A stretch of 64,000 nucleotides of DNA from Effrenium voratum (lineage: Eukaryota; Sar; Dinophyceae; Suessiales; Symbiodiniaceae). The stretch lies in assembly GCA_963377175.1 (NCBI GenBank), contig CAUJNA010000470.1, forward strand, positions 45,001-109,000. Reading direction: 5' to 3'. The position numbers were made by a program, and so were the translations under genes. The notes under the pieces were generated by a model. The model was not told where the DNA came from. It was given only the letters and a program-made list of their open reading frames with translations, and ran no database searches. This document shows positions 10,380 through 21,314 of this stretch, one piece after another (positions within the stretch are counted from its first letter, which is position 1; every line of letters begins with the position of its first letter).

Positions 10380-10596
10380 GCCCGGCAGAAGCCCCTGGTA
10401 GAACCCTGGTGGAACCCTCGTCGAACCAAACCTCAGGGCCGCGCGGGACCACCCCGGAGCCTATAGACCCCAAAGCTTTCAGCTGTTGGGGAAAAAACAC
10501 GGATCGCCTTTTCGCAAACCTTTCCAGGTCTCTCCGCCCAACAAAAAGCACCGGTCGGTGGTGTCTCCTTTTTTTTTGTGGGCTGCGGCTTGCCAG

Positions 10597-10696
10597 GAAC
10601 AAGGTCCGCACGGTGATGCTGAAGTGCGAGGACTCCCAGCAGCTCTCAGAGGAGATTCGCTTCGATCTGCGTTGGATGCGTTCGGAGTCGTCACAG
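10597..10696 (+). CDS. TIR gene exon 9 (TIR strand D)
   Basis: 33 codons, phase 2 to 0. Acceptor GGCTTGCCAG|GAAC. Reads NKVRTVMLKCEDSQQLSEE then a charged helix ending RWMRSESSQ. Donor TCACAG|GCCGCG (GC type). A strand followed by a helix matches TIR order after the WCxxE helix. Confidence 0.74.
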
Positions 10697-11340
10697 GCCG
10701 CGATGGCCGGGCCGGGCACACGCAGCGTCGGTTCGACGCAGCGATCTTTTATTGGGGGGGGGGGGGGGGAAGATGGCGCTCAATCAACAACTAAGAAGAA
10801 CAACCAACAACAAAAAATATAAAAGCGACTAACGGACAGGCAATATGGAAATGGAAGGAAATGGAAGGAAATGGAAAGGGGGTGGAGGTGGAAGGAAGGA
10901 GAACCCAAAAATACAGAAGTCAGTGTGTCTGTACATGCCTTTGATTTTGTTTGATAAGTCAGGGATAACAGTTCTCAGGTAACCCATCAGGTGGTTGGGA
11001 TTGATTGGATTTGAAGCTCCGGCTTAGAGAGGAAACGGGGTTTACCCCTCCTTAAAACCTGCAAACCACCGATTCGGCTCCTAAAGGGAAGCTGACCATT
11101 TGTGAAAAGGCATTACTTCAAGGGCTGCCGCCCTGTCCCTGAAATGCGTTTGGTCTTATGTGTTTTCCTTGGCCTTCTGAAGCCTGTTTTGGTTATTTTC
11201 TTCGATGCCATTTTTCTGAAAATGGGCGAATCCCCCTTCTCCCAAATTGGCAATCGAATCACGGAAAAGGATGTGCCTCTTGCGTGAGTTTCGCGTAGCG
11301 CCAATGTGGGGCTTGGGGAGTGTCATTTTTCACTTGTTGG

Positions 11341-11403
11341 GTTTAGAGGGAATCTATCACTGGGAATATGTCCCCATTTTTCCCAGGCGAAATAGCAAAT
11401 GGA
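11341..11403 (+). repeat. Family I motif (TATCACTGGGAATATG...CCCAGGCG...AGCAAATGG)
   Basis: GAATCTATCACTGGGAATAT then a T-rich tract, CCCAG and GCAAATGGAAG. The same order recurs at 14226, 16966, 32612 and elsewhere. Its tract plus AG resembles a 3' splice site. Confidence 0.6.
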
Positions 11404-11433
11404 AGAATTTCCGTGAAATCCTGTAGTCTGTTT

Positions 11434-11460
11434 TCTCTCTCTCTCTCTCTCTCTCTCTCT
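11434..11460 (+). repeat. (CT)n microsatellite
   Basis: Uninterrupted TC repeat of 27 bases in intron 9. Confidence 0.95.
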
Positions 11461-12500
11461 GAGCGTTTCCGGAAAGTCGGAAAGTGTCCAATAGATTTTG
11501 CAACTCGGGGGCACATCCTTGGGACTCTCAGAGTACTCCATGGGTGTTGGCCTGGGCGCCACGCTGTCAGATTTCAAGAGTTGACTCGTACCCAATGCAC
11601 GCAGCGCCAAAGGAACCAAGTCGAACCCGTTGGAAGGAGCATTCCAGGTCAGCGTCCAAAGCAGAGCGCCTGCTTGGTGCGAGAACTCCACTTCCGAAAG
11701 TTTGTTTCCAGTTCTTCAGTGGATTCAAACTTTGAATCCCTTTCCGCTCAACAGCGGCTTGGCCCCAAAATAGATGTCTATGTCTTCTTTTGGGGGAGAA
11801 CTCCCCGCTGCTGGGTGTTTTTTTTCTAGGGAACCCAGCCGGCAAACTGCCCGTGTTCCTTTCTTTTGCCAGTCGCGGCCGGCGACTGAGACTTGAGGTG
11901 CAAGGGGCTCCGAACTTCTGGTTTTCCCTCGGGGTGTCCCTTGACACCAGCCTGAATTGTGGGTGCCGCTCCCCGAGCTGTTCGTCTTTCGTTCTTTGGC
12001 GTTCAGACCAGAGAGGTCGGACCAAACAGCTTGGCTCTCCTTTTGGCCCATCAACTCAGGAAGTGAGATGCATCGCTCTGGTGTTGCAGTTGTCTCCACC
12101 TTGGGTGTTGTACTTGTGTCCACCACATGGGTCGATAGAAAAAAGAAAATCCGGAAAAAGGAATCCAAAACGCAAATCGGGAGATCCCTGGCTCCCCCCC
12201 CCTTTCAAGGGATAACTTGTAAAGGCACCCACCCCACTCCAAGGGGGTGGTTTTGCCACCTTTTGTGAGAAACAAATGCGAAAAAAGTGCCCAGAGGCGG
12301 CGTCTCTTTTTTTTGGATTGGTTGAGTTTCAAGGGGAAAACCCTTCCCCCCAAAAAGCAGTTGGACCTTTTCAAGAAGGAATCCTTCACTACAAGGAAGG
12401 CTCGATCATCTTTCCGTACCAAAGGCGGCAAAAAGACCCCGAGCAACGCGGGCCCCACCGCGCGCCCCACGCGTCCCACGGGTCCCGCGGGTCCCGCGAG

Positions 12501-12556
12501 GAGCTGATCCGCGACATCCCGAGCTCCTGGCGGCAAGCGGAACGGCAGACGCTGTC
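12501..12556 (+). CDS. TIR gene exon 10 (post-TIR helix)
   Basis: Phase 0 to 2. Acceptor GTCCCGCGAG|GAGCTG. Reads ELIRDIPSSWRQAERQTL plus TC. A GC donor (CTGTC|GCCGCT) makes the phase fit exon 11 (TC+G = Ser). The frame is open beyond (SPLGYG), so the end is not certain. Confidence 0.62.
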
Positions 12557-12930
12557 GCCGCTGGGCTATGGGCCGGGCCCGCTCCCCCCGTTTGGAGCCT
12601 TGCCCCCCCCCCCCCCCGTTTGGAGCCTTGGGAATGTGTTTTTTCCTTTTTTTGTTCTTCTTCTCTTTTTGTGTGGGGTTCTTTTAAAGGGAAAGGGCAA
12701 TTTGAAGCCATCCGCTTTTTTGGGGGGTCCACCAAAGGGTGTTTTTAAAGGGGAAATCAAGAGGACAATGTGAAGCCTTTTTTGGGGGGGTCCACTAAAA
12801 GTCCCGAAGTAGAATTCCAACGGCAGTGGGACATCAGAAGCCTTCGAGGAACTCTAGAAGGAACTTGCGCCACCGAACATCTCTTTGGTAGGCAACGGAC
12901 AAGCACCCGGGATCGAGCGCCGTCTTTGAG

Positions 12931-12964
12931 GTCCTACGGTATCTCCATGGAGGATATCCAGGAG
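12931..12964 (+). CDS. TIR gene exon 11
   Basis: 11 codons, phase 2 to 0. Acceptor CCGTCTTTGAG|GTCC, donor CAGGAG|GCGCCC (GC type). Reads SYGISMEDIQE and flows into AYRTLRDLP of exon 12. Confidence 0.7.
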
Positions 12965-13769
12965 GCGCCCGCGTTTGGTGGTGCGTTTGCCCGAGCCATC
13001 CCCCTTCGAGCGAATCTGTGAGACGCCTCAGGTAGCCATTGAGCTAGGTCCAGGGGCCCCGCGAAAAAATATTCATGGAGCTAAAACATCTCATTGTTCA
13101 GGTGCGGTTTGCCCATGGTGAGAGTGACTGGAAGCACTGAGGGGGGGGGGAGTAAAATCGCGTCAGGGTGTCGGAAACAGAGAGATGCCGCATGCCTCGC
13201 GAGCGCCGGGTTTTCGGCACGCCCTTTAGGTCCTGCAAAGGGCAACACCTATTTTGGTTGCAACATGGGCGTGCACTTGTGAAAAGGACCATTGTCTTTT
13301 CTGGGTGTGTCGTTTTTTCACGGGAAACTCCAAAATGGGGGGGGGCCCTCTTTTGGTTTCCCGGAGAAAAAAACAAAACAAAACAAAAGTAAACATCAAA
13401 CAAAAGTAAACATCAAACAAAAGGGAAGCAACTCAAAGCAAAAAAAACGAGCCACCCAGAAATACTTCTAACCCCTTGCAGGTCAAGTCGGGCGCGGCGA
13501 GTCTCAGTTTCGGGGACCCTGAAGATGGCCAGGCAAAACAGGTTTCTCGAGGATGACTCAAAAGACACGCTTTAAACATGGAAACGAGTCGATGATCGAT
13601 TTTTCTAGACTGACAACGGAACACGTCTCATTGTTTTTTCCTTGGGGCATTTCCCAAAACCTTTGTTTCTTTGCAGCTGTTTTTTGCTCTTGGGTTCTCC
13701 CCTGTTTCCTTTTCAGAAAGCAAAAAAAAAGAAAAGCGGCCGCCCCGTTTGCACCCCTCTCTCGGCGAG

Positions 13770-13894
13770 GCCTACCGCACGCTCCGGGACCTGCCCTCGG
13801 TGCAGATGCGCCGCTTCGGGCGGCCGCAGGAGCTCTCGAGCGCGCGATCGCGCGAGAGCGCGAGATGGGAAACGCCGAGCTGTTGCAGCCCAAG
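13770..13894 (+). CDS. TIR gene exon 12, with apparent frameshift
   Basis: Acceptor CTCTCTCGGCGAG|GCC, donor CCCAAG|GTCGAAG (GT type). The 5' part reads AYRTLRDLPSVQMRRFGRPQ in the phase set by exon 11. The 3' part reads ERAIAREREMGNAELLQPK in the phase required by exon 13. The two frames differ: 125 nt is two bases more (or one fewer) than phase 0-0 allows. The switch lies in a palindromic stretch (about 13836-13858) with CGCGCGATCGCGCG at its centre. Confidence 0.66.
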
Positions 13895-13913
13895 GTCGAA
13901 GCTTTCCCATTTC

Positions 13914-14021
13914 CATGGTTGTTGTTGGGAAACATTTTACATTTTTGCTTATTGTGGTTTAGTGGGATTTCTTCACTTAACTGCTAAATATGTTTTTTCT
14001 CCCCTTCCAACGTCAACCAAG
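13914..14021 (+). repeat. Family G element, copy 1
   Basis: From CATGGTTGTTGTTGGGAAAC through ACTGCTAA to CCTTCCAACGTCAACCAAG. Begins 20 bases after the exon 12 donor. Copies at 38471 and 58901. Confidence 0.85.
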
Positions 14022-14225
14022 TTTCGCTGAAAGGAATCCACTGGGCTCCAATGGAATTTTCGACTAGGCTTAGTTACATGGAATTGGGACTGGGTGCTTC
14101 AACTTTGCTTAAAATTTATAAGCTTGCACTGGGTGCTGAATTTTCCACTGGGCTTAAATGAAAATGGAAGTTGGGACTTTCATCTATGGAACCGAACTCC
14201 ATTGATGCTTGTATTTTTTAAAACC

Positions 14226-14303
14226 CTGTTGGGTTTAAAGGTTTTTGTTTTTTATCACTGCTGGAAAGATGTTCTCATTGTTGCCAGGTCGCCTAAGCAA
14301 ATG
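14226..14303 (+). repeat. Family I motif
   Basis: GTTTAAAGG, TATCACTGCTGGAAAGATG, TGTTGCCAG, then GTCGCCTAAGCAAATGGAAG. Confidence 0.6.
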
Positions 14304-14346
14304 GAAGGAAAGAAGCGATGTGGGACGACCGGGGAAGGGATGTGGG

Positions 14347-14466
14347 ACTGTGGATGGCTGCGAAATCCACAAAACGCACCACGAAATGAATCCATGGTTG
14401 GAACAACGTTGTCGGTATTGGGGGAATGATCATTCCATGGTGCAGGAGTACTCGTCCATCCACAGC
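14347..14466 (+). repeat. Family F element, diverged copy (MITE-like)
   Basis: ACTGTGGATGG at the left and CCATCCACAG at the right are inverted. GCGAAATCC and GGTGCAGGAG are decayed inner parts of the ends seen intact at 53347-53455. Confidence 0.7.
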
Positions 14467-15125
14467 ATTTCTGGGGAAGAATATCTTTAGACATGGTTTC
14501 CCGTACAGGAAAAAAACATCCTCGCATAGGTCCGTTTGTGTAATCCCCCAATCCAAATCTTCAGGTTGGAAGCAAAAAGGGTCCGATGCGCGTAACATCA
14601 AAATCGAGTAGCCCCCAAAAGGGTTGCCCTGATGGAAAGAACTAAAACCAAGAAAGCCTGTGGTGGTAAACCATTGACCCGCCAATTGGGTTGGTCTTTT
14701 GCCGTGATCAGATACACTGGGGCGATTATTTTGACTGTTGTGGGTAAAAGGCAGAAACTGCGATGGGTTCCCTGAATAACCTATCACCGGGGGTTTGATA
14801 GTAGAAGAACGGGGCTAGCTTTGTATTCAATTGTAGCAGACCATGTTCTCGCAGAATCTAGAACAATCAGCTTTGCTATGGTCCAGTTGGGGAGTGCTCC
14901 AGCTAGTCCCTTTTGGTTGACCCGCGCCGCCGGCGGACCTGAAACTTGGCCAAAGCGCTTTACGAGAAATGATCTGACCTCCGATTTGGAACCCCACGAT
15001 CGACCCCTTCCGCTAGTGCAAATCAGATCGCCCGAGTACCACCTCTCGGCATGTGGGGGTTGATCAATATTCCGTTCGGCCCCCAAATGACCATGGGTAG
15101 CTTTTTCCGTTGAGGGGGTGAAATA
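14467..15125 (+). other. Intron 12, coding-like but unassigned stretch
   Basis: About 660 bases free of recognised repeats. A plus frame (14821-15060) and the opposite minus frame are both open and neither is convincing. Could be an old retroelement remnant. Confidence 0.3.
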
Positions 15126-15226
15126 TCTTCTTCTTCTTCTTCTTCTTCTTCTTCTTCTTCTTCTTCTTCTTCTTCTTCTTCTTCTTCTTCTTCTTCTTCT
15201 TCTTCTTCTTCTTCTTCTTCTTCTTT
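15126..15226 (+). repeat. (TTC)n microsatellite, about 33 units
   Basis: Pure trinucleotide run. Read on the minus strand it gives poly-Glu inside an open frame 15023-15388, which is an artefact of the repeat unless transcripts show otherwise. Confidence 0.97.
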
Positions 15227-15807
15227 CGCGGTTTTCCAACCCATGGTCATCCCATGTACCACGGACCTTTTGATCAACCCACGTACATCATAGGCCTCCG
15301 TTGGCCTTTCGGATGCCAAAGCCGGGCCCAAATCTTGGAGCACTAGTTCCACACAAACTCGGGGCCAGCCCCAATGATTGGACTCCACGGTGAATTAGGG
15401 AACCACTTTCCGTGGGTGGTGGACATGCAAAGTTCATATTGGTTGGAGAAGTTGGGTGGTTTCTGCTATTTGACCCCCCACAAGCAGCTGCCTTGCTGCC
15501 CAACTAGCCAACACCAAGAAATAAAGATGAATCTCCGAATTCTGAAGAAAAGCAATACTGCGTCCTCTCAAGTGAGGGATACCAAACCAAAGAAAACACA
15601 TGTTCCTTCTAAAGGGATCCCCTGTGAGGTTCCATGTTAACTGGTGGGAGGGTAAGCACCAAACCAAAGAAAACACGGAATGCGATTCTTTTTCGCCTCA
15701 GGAGCGACGGGAGAAGGTGATTGAGCTGCTCCGAGTGAGCCAGGCATAAGGGGACGTTGAAGTTCGGCGTCATCGAGCCAACAAGGGTGTGTTTGATTTG
15801 TTCGGGG

Positions 15808-15960
15808 CACTTTTTTGTGGGTTGGTTCAGCGGGAAACCAAATGGGAAGCGACCATTTGGCGGGGTGGGTACCCCCTTTTGGTGACTTTAAGGGGAAACC
15901 AGCAGGAAGACCACCATTTTAGGGGGGGCCCCGCAAAAAGCAGACACGCCCACCTCAGAT
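15808..15960 (+). repeat. Family L element (GTGTCTTTT...AAAAGACAC type)
   Basis: CACTTTTTTGTGGGTTGG, two GGGAAACCA blocks with ACCATTT, then GGGGCCCCGCAAAAAGCAGACACGCC. L copies share inverted outer ends and a GGTTTCCCTTTAAACC-like centre. Confidence 0.5.
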
Positions 15961-16070
15961 GAACGTTTCTCGGGGGTGCTGCCAATTTTCAGGCGACGGC
16001 TGCAATCTGCTATCAGGAGAGGACTTTCAAAAGATCGAAATGGTCAGACAAACCACCTGATGTACCTTGT

Positions 16071-16182
16071 CGGCTCCCAGCCATCCGGTTCCTTAGACTT
16101 TCGGCTTAGGATTCAGTGGCAGTTTCCATTCAACCCACCAGAAGTTGAAAACTTTTAGCGGGGGATCTGAGGACAGCCCAGG
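16071..16182 (+). repeat. Family B element
   Basis: CGGCTCCCAGCCATCCGGTT, CCTTAGACTTT, then ACTTTTAGCGGGGGATCTGA and GGACAGCCCAG. Full-length type copy. Confidence 0.8.
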
Positions 16183-16703
16183 TTCTTCATTGTCCAATTC
16201 ATTGGGGGTTTGGGGCCCCAATTCCTCGACAAGTGCCGGGTGCGCAAGAATGTCACCCGAACATAGGAGCTCCGCCTTTGTGTTTTCTCCGTGGGGAGCC
16301 CCAAACATGGGTGGTTTCTTGTTGGTTTTCCTTTGAGGCAAGCCAAAAGGGTACCAAGGGATGTTTTCCAGCACCTGGGGTTGGGCCCCCTAGTTGCAAC
16401 CCAAGTTGCTTCGGCATCTCTACCCGGTTCTCCCAAAAGCATGGAAGCTGGGAGGCTTGTGCAAGCACTCCTGCAACTTGTGAGGGCCCCTCCGCTTTGT
16501 AGAAAAGAGGTGAGACCCTGCCGGCCTGGGGCGTTGCAGAGATCTAGGGGTTGATTCACCTCTTCCATTCTTTTCAACCATCGTTCTTTCCAAAAGCCGG
16601 ATCCGTTCTCCCTGAATTTCCGGGGGTTCTCTAGAAGGATCCGTGGGTTAAGAATGGACATGGAAGGTACCCCTAGAGTCGTCTTCCATGTCCCTGTTTC
16701 CAG

Positions 16704-16796
16704 GTGACTCGAAACATGCTCACGGGCAGCGGCGAGATGGAGATGAAGAAGCAGCGGGCGAGGATTCTGGTGACCGGCTCCGTGATGGATGCGGAG
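16704..16796 (+). CDS. TIR gene exon 13 (start of second TIR-like unit)
   Basis: 31 codons, phase 0 to 0. Acceptor TGTCCCTGTTTCCAG|GTGACT is strong; donor GCGGAG|GCGGAT (GC type). Ends MKKQRARILVTGSVMDAE, a strand plus turn; joined to exon 14 it gives SVMDAE-ALAACEVFQVLV. Confidence 0.8.
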
Positions 16797-16965
16797 GCGG
16801 ATGCTGCGGTTTCCAGACATGGGGAAAGGCCCAAATGGGTTTATGAGACCCCTTCGTTTTTCCGTTTGGATCGGTTTCCTTTTGTGTGTTCCTTTGAAAA
16901 GAACAACAAAGGGACACCCTTAAACCCAAGCCTTCCATTTGCTGAAAGCAGTATTTGGTTGTTGG

Positions 16966-17025
16966 TTTTGAAGGTAATCTGACACTGGACATAGTTTTTG
17001 ATGTTTTCCAGCGGACGTAAGCAAA
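16966..17025 (+). repeat. Family I motif
   Basis: GGTAATCTGACACTGGACAT, TGATGTTTTCCAG, GCGGACGTAAGCAAATG-like end. Confidence 0.5.
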
Positions 17026-17122
17026 TGCAAGAAATTGGGGGGGGGGGGGGGGTGTTTTTTTGTGGGCACCCCTCGCGGTTTAAAGGGAAGCCAAAAAGAA
17101 AACCAAAATCCATTTGGGGGGT

Positions 17123-17480
17123 CCCCCCCCCAAAAACTGACACCATGGGTTCCAAGATTTGCCGGGCAACGGGAAGCCCTTGATATATGGAAAGTGCTTT
17201 TTTAGGGGATAGCTTTATTCAAAAAAGAAAAACACATCGATTTCCGTTTGGTTTCACTTTAAAACCGCACAAAAACGCGGGTAGCCTCTAAAAGGCCCCC
17301 CCCCCCCCCCAAAAACTGACACCATGGGTTCCAAGATTTGCCGGGCAACGGGAAGCCCTTGATATATGGAAAGTGCTTTTTTAGGGGATAGCTTTATTCA
17401 AAAAAGAAAAACACATCGATTTCCGTTTGGTTTCACTTTAAAACCGCACAAAAACGCGGGTAGCCTCTAAAAGGCCCCCC
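17123..17480 (+). repeat. Tandem duplication, 179-bp unit, two copies
   Basis: AAAAACTGACACCATGGGTT at 17132 recurs at 17311 and the following text is essentially identical through AAAACGCGGGTAGCCTCTAA. Poly-C runs flank each unit, so slippage or unequal exchange is a likely origin. Confidence 0.93.
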
Positions 17481-17579
17481 CGAAAAGCTGGGGGAGGTAG
17501 TCGGGGTCGTCAAAAGAGGCTCCTTTCTTCGGGGCCGAAGCGGATCGCTTGAACCTATGTGAATCAGGTGGAACACATG

Positions 17580-17681
17580 GGTGTGGATCAAAATTGACCA
17601 GGAGGGGCAAACCGCAGGTTTTGGTTCATGTTCCCACTTACCAGAGTTCCATGTTGGTACCGGTTTTTTGAGCCACAGCCA
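17580..17681 (+). repeat. Family C element
   Basis: GGATCAAAATTGACC, GGGGCAAACCGCAGGTTTTG, CCACTTACCAGAGTTCCATG, GAGCCACAGCC. Very close to the copy at 47266. Confidence 0.85.
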
Positions 17682-17985
17682 CATAATAAAGACAAAACAA
17701 ACAAGCAAAATAAAAAGAATCGGGGGGGTTTGCGCCTTTCTAATACAGAGAAAAACAAGCAAAAGGACAAAATCGGGGGGTTTGTCTGTTCTAGTTCAGA
17801 GCTCGTCCCGGGCCCCAAATGGACCATCGGCAGAAACGCCCCTTGGCCGCGTTTCACGGTGTGTGCTTGAATCGGGCTTTGAGCTCCTTGCTACTTTTCA
17901 GGTAACTGCTTCTGAACAAATCAAGCTTCAGGTCTTTGGGAAGGCCGTTCTTCTGAAGAACCCATGCTGTTTCCCACACTTTTCT

Positions 17986-18110
17986 TGGTGGTTCCCAGCC
18001 ATCCGGTTCCTTAGCTTCTTAGCCTTTTGGTGAGTTTAGTGGTTGGATTTCCATTTAACCCACTGGCGGTTAGCCACTTTCAGCGGGGGATCTGAACACG
18101 GACAGCCCAG
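17986..18110 (+). repeat. Family B element
   Basis: GGTGGTTCCCAGCCATCCGG, CCTTAGCTTCTTAGCC, TGGATTTCCATTTAACCCAC, AGCGGGGGATCTGA, GGACAGCCCAG. Confidence 0.88.
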
Positions 18111-18250
18111 TTTTGCAGCTCGAAGTTCCGCTCTCGCGGGAGTTGGGGCAATCCCCCTCAGCCCCTAGCAGCTTGCCACCCATGAAGGTCCGTGGCCTGG
18201 GGAATTCCGTGTGCTTATTTCCAGGTTGGGGAAAGACATAGGGGTCTTAC

Positions 18251-18360
18251 TCTGTTTTTTTTGGGGTGCGCCAGTTTGGTTGGTTTTCAAAGGGGAAACC
18301 CAGAGGACAACTGCCATTTTTTGGGGGGGGTCCCCGAAAAAACTACCACCAAAACACGTT
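18251..18360 (+). repeat. Family L element
   Basis: TCTGTTTTTTTTGGGGTGCG, GGTTTTCAAAGGGGAAACCC, then GGGGGGGTCCCCGAAAA: same layout as other L copies. Confidence 0.5.
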
Positions 18361-19040
18361 TTTCCCGGAGGAAGTTCATCCAAGTGTATCACTCGCATCG
18401 CAGATAAAATCCTGTTGGTGGGTTATCCTTTCGTATCCAGCACAACTAGCAGGGCTTCAGAGCCATTTCTTCAAAGGGAAGCCTCCAAACGCGGCGATCC
18501 TCAATGGAAACCACCATTGTTGTAAAAATCAACTTTGGATTTGGGGCAATCCAGTGAGCCCTGACTCATGGAAACCACCATTTTTATGGATCAACGTTTT
18601 TTGATTTGGGGCAGTGAGCCCTGACTCGTGGAAGCCTTTGTGGATCAACCCATGTGATGCGTGACTCCGTTTCGGGGATCCGATCCCTTCGAAGCAGCGT
18701 GAGAACCCTCCGGTTTTCGCATCGCCCCCCGAGCCGCGGCTCGTCTTTTTTCTCGGCTTTTTGGGGGCTTTTCCGTTCTTGGGGACACCAAAGGAGAGCC
18801 ACCATCCTGGGGGTCCCCTGAAAAGAAACAGCGGATATGAAGGAAGTCCTCAAACTCCAAAGGCGTGTTGGAAGGCTCTTGGAAGGATACTGAACGTTTT
18901 CTCAAAATGGTAGACCACGTGTTGTTATTTGAGGAGAACAAAAAGAAGAGAAGCTTTGGCCGTTTTCGGCAATGGACAGGTTCCTATGTTCAGAAACCGA
19001 GAACCAGCAAAAACACGGGTGCCGGGTGCGAGATTCGCAG

Positions 19041-19091
19041 GCGCTGGCGGCTTGTGAGGTTTTCCAGGTCTTAGTGCAGCAGCACATCCAG
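19041..19091 (+). CDS. TIR gene exon 14
   Basis: 17 codons, phase 0 to 0. Acceptor GAGATTCGCAG|GCGCTG, donor ATCCAG|GCGGGG (GC type). Reads ALAACEVFQVLVQQHIQ, a helix. Upstream codons are open, so an earlier acceptor is possible, but this one gives the smoothest join to exon 13. Confidence 0.76.
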
Positions 19092-19882
19092 GCGGGGGTT
19101 TGACCCGGCCCCAAAAGGGGAACCCCGGAAGTCCACCAAAGGATGATGTTTCGCACTCAATGGGATACGAGTTGCCCTTGGCAAGGTCATGGGCCAGGAA
19201 TATATTCATCAACCCCCGTATTATGTGTACTTTTGCTTGGTTTTCAAGGCAAGGAAGGTTGGGATAGACTTGCCGAAAAAGAGGGAACCGCGGCCAAGGA
19301 CCCTTCCGTTTCACTAGCCGCTTAGAAGTGAAGAGCGGAACCAAAACCAGGACCCCCGAATGCAGGAAAGGTGGAGTGGGTTCTCGAATGCGGAGTTGAA
19401 CCAGATGACGGGTTTCCCTTTTTGGTTCCTTTTGTTTCGTCAAAAGCTTCCCAAGCGAAAAAAATATGGTGGCCATGTCGGGACCGACTATGTCTTCGCG
19501 CAGCGGACGCCTGGGGTTGGACGTCGGCACTGCGATACCTAGGAACCTCCGAGCTTGCAACATGTAGCACCAAGTTTCAAGTGGCATTTTCACACGTCTC
19601 GCCCTGATCTTGGCTTCAAATATTTGGGGTTTCTACTGATGTCTTTGGATTCGTGTCTGGAAAAGAGCCAGTGCGAACACTGGCTGGGGTGACATATGAC
19701 CCTTCCACTAAAGTAAAGGTGTGCGTGTGTGTGTTTGCTTTTCACGCTCGAGCCCCATTATGGGTTCCTAGTTGGGGATCCCCCACATATTTCTTCTGCG
19801 GACTGTTCAGGAGCGGGCGATAGGAGTCTGGGTGCTTGTGCCAACATCCAGGCAACTGGACTTTTAGGGTGATCAAAGGATG

Positions 19883-19955
19883 AGGGTACCCCTACTAAAA
19901 TAAACTACAGAAAAAAAGGGCACCCTTATTCTAACCTCTCAAATCTGGAGGACCT
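19883..19955 (+). repeat. Family A element, 3' part only
   Basis: GGGTACCCCTACTAAAATAA, CTACAGAAAAAAAGGG, CTTATTCTAACCTCTC, CTGGAGGACCT: right two thirds of family A without the left end. Confidence 0.75.
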
Positions 19956-20782
19956 TGTTGTGTGGGTGTGTTTGCTTTTGAGGGTCCCCGTTTTTTTTTT
20001 TTTTCCCCCGATTGCCTTGGGAAGCCAATAGCAAACCAAGATCCGTTGTTCTGCCCGAATTTTTGACACGCAGACCCAGACTCTTGAGGCGAGGCAGGGG
20101 TTGTCTGGTTCATTGCGCCAACATTTGGCAGATCCAAAGACGTGTTTTTGGGTATTTTTCTTTGAAGCCTATGGTGAGAAAGTTGGAGTCTGGGTGGGAC
20201 TTGGACTTGCTAGTACTTAGTATTCCCCATACTTAGTTCAGTATTGCCAAGACTTACTCTCAGATTCCCAGTAGTGTTTTGTTTGGAGGGGAAAAACAAC
20301 TTCCTATTAAAGCCTTGAAACAGTCACAGGGTTCCGATTTTGGAAACATGTTGTTGCATCATAGCGACTCCGAAAAGGAAACAGAAAACGGGTCCGACGT
20401 AATTAGAAGCGTCCGCAGGTAGAGTGCGCGATGGTCACCAAGCGCGGCGCGGCTTGGTCGCCTTAGTGGGAGGCCAAAGGCGTCCGACGCAAGCATACGG
20501 TGTGGTTGTGTGTGTGTGTCGCTTGATGGCGGTTCCCTGTCATCCAGTTGCTTCTTTGTTTAGGTTTCTAGTTGGTTTGACCCACTAACACTTAACCCAC
20601 TAAACCGGTGGGGATCAGGTTGGACAGGTGACAGTTGCATCGGTGGCTATTGGTGGTTTGGTTCCCCAACTCTCCGGATAGCAACTCGGGGTTCCCAATC
20701 GCCAACTCTTGGGCACCAGTTCAGCTTTCACAAAGCCAAGAAGCCAAAGCACCGATTTCAGGATTCTTTACACACACCCAAC

Positions 20783-20884
20783 TGGGTATGGGTCAAAATT
20801 AAACCACCAGGGGGCCGCAGGTTTTAGTCTATGTTACCACTTACCAGGGTTCAATTTTGGGTACCTATTTTTGACCCACAGCCA
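20783..20884 (+). repeat. Family C element
   Basis: TGGGTATGGGTCAAAATTAA, GGGGCCGCAGGTTTTAGTC, CCACTTACCAGGGTTC, TTTTTGACCCACAGCCA. Nearly full length. Confidence 0.88.
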
Positions 20885-21049
20885 ACTCGCTAGCATTACG
20901 TCGGGAGGCAACCAACATTTTGAGCATGCATTGTGAGCCCAATCCAGAGCTTCCCCAAAAGGAGTGTCGTCCACGAGCAAGCAACATGAAACTGGCTGCT
21001 AAGGATTCCTCATCCAAAAAAACAACATGAATACTAAGTGGGTCAGCTC

Positions 21050-21113
21050 TAACATTGAGCCCATATTAATCAACCCCTGTTTATTAATGGGTGTCCCTGG
21101 GTTTGAATAAGTA
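21050..21113 (+). repeat. Family K repeat
   Basis: CATTGAGCCCATATTAATCA, ACCCCTGTTTATTAATGGGT, GTCCCTGGGTTTG. Confidence 0.6.
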
Positions 21114-21166
21114 AAGCATCAGACCACTTTTAGAGGGCTTTCCACCCTTTTGGAGGGGATGTTCCC

Positions 21167-21260
21167 CCCACCCCCCCACCCCCCAACCCCCCAGCCCCAC
21201 CCCCACCCCCCAGCCCCACCCCCTCCCACCCCGCCAAGTGTCTTCACCCCACCCCCCTTT
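21167..21260 (+). repeat. C-rich simple tract (ACCCCCC-like)
   Basis: Mostly CCCCACCCC-type text before exon 15. The complementary strand is G4-prone. Confidence 0.85.
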
Positions 21261-21314
21261 CAATAGGAAGCTCCTTCCTCCGGGCTCTGGGTCTCCAGTT
21301 CGCCTCCATCGCAG

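Larger units (their letters stand above)
10697..12500 (+). other. Intron 9 of the TIR gene
   Basis: Contains a G-run at 10752-10769, GGAAATGGAA-type short tandem text at 10843-10890, a family I motif (11341-11403) and the CT run at 11434-11460. Nothing protein-like found. Confidence 0.5.
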
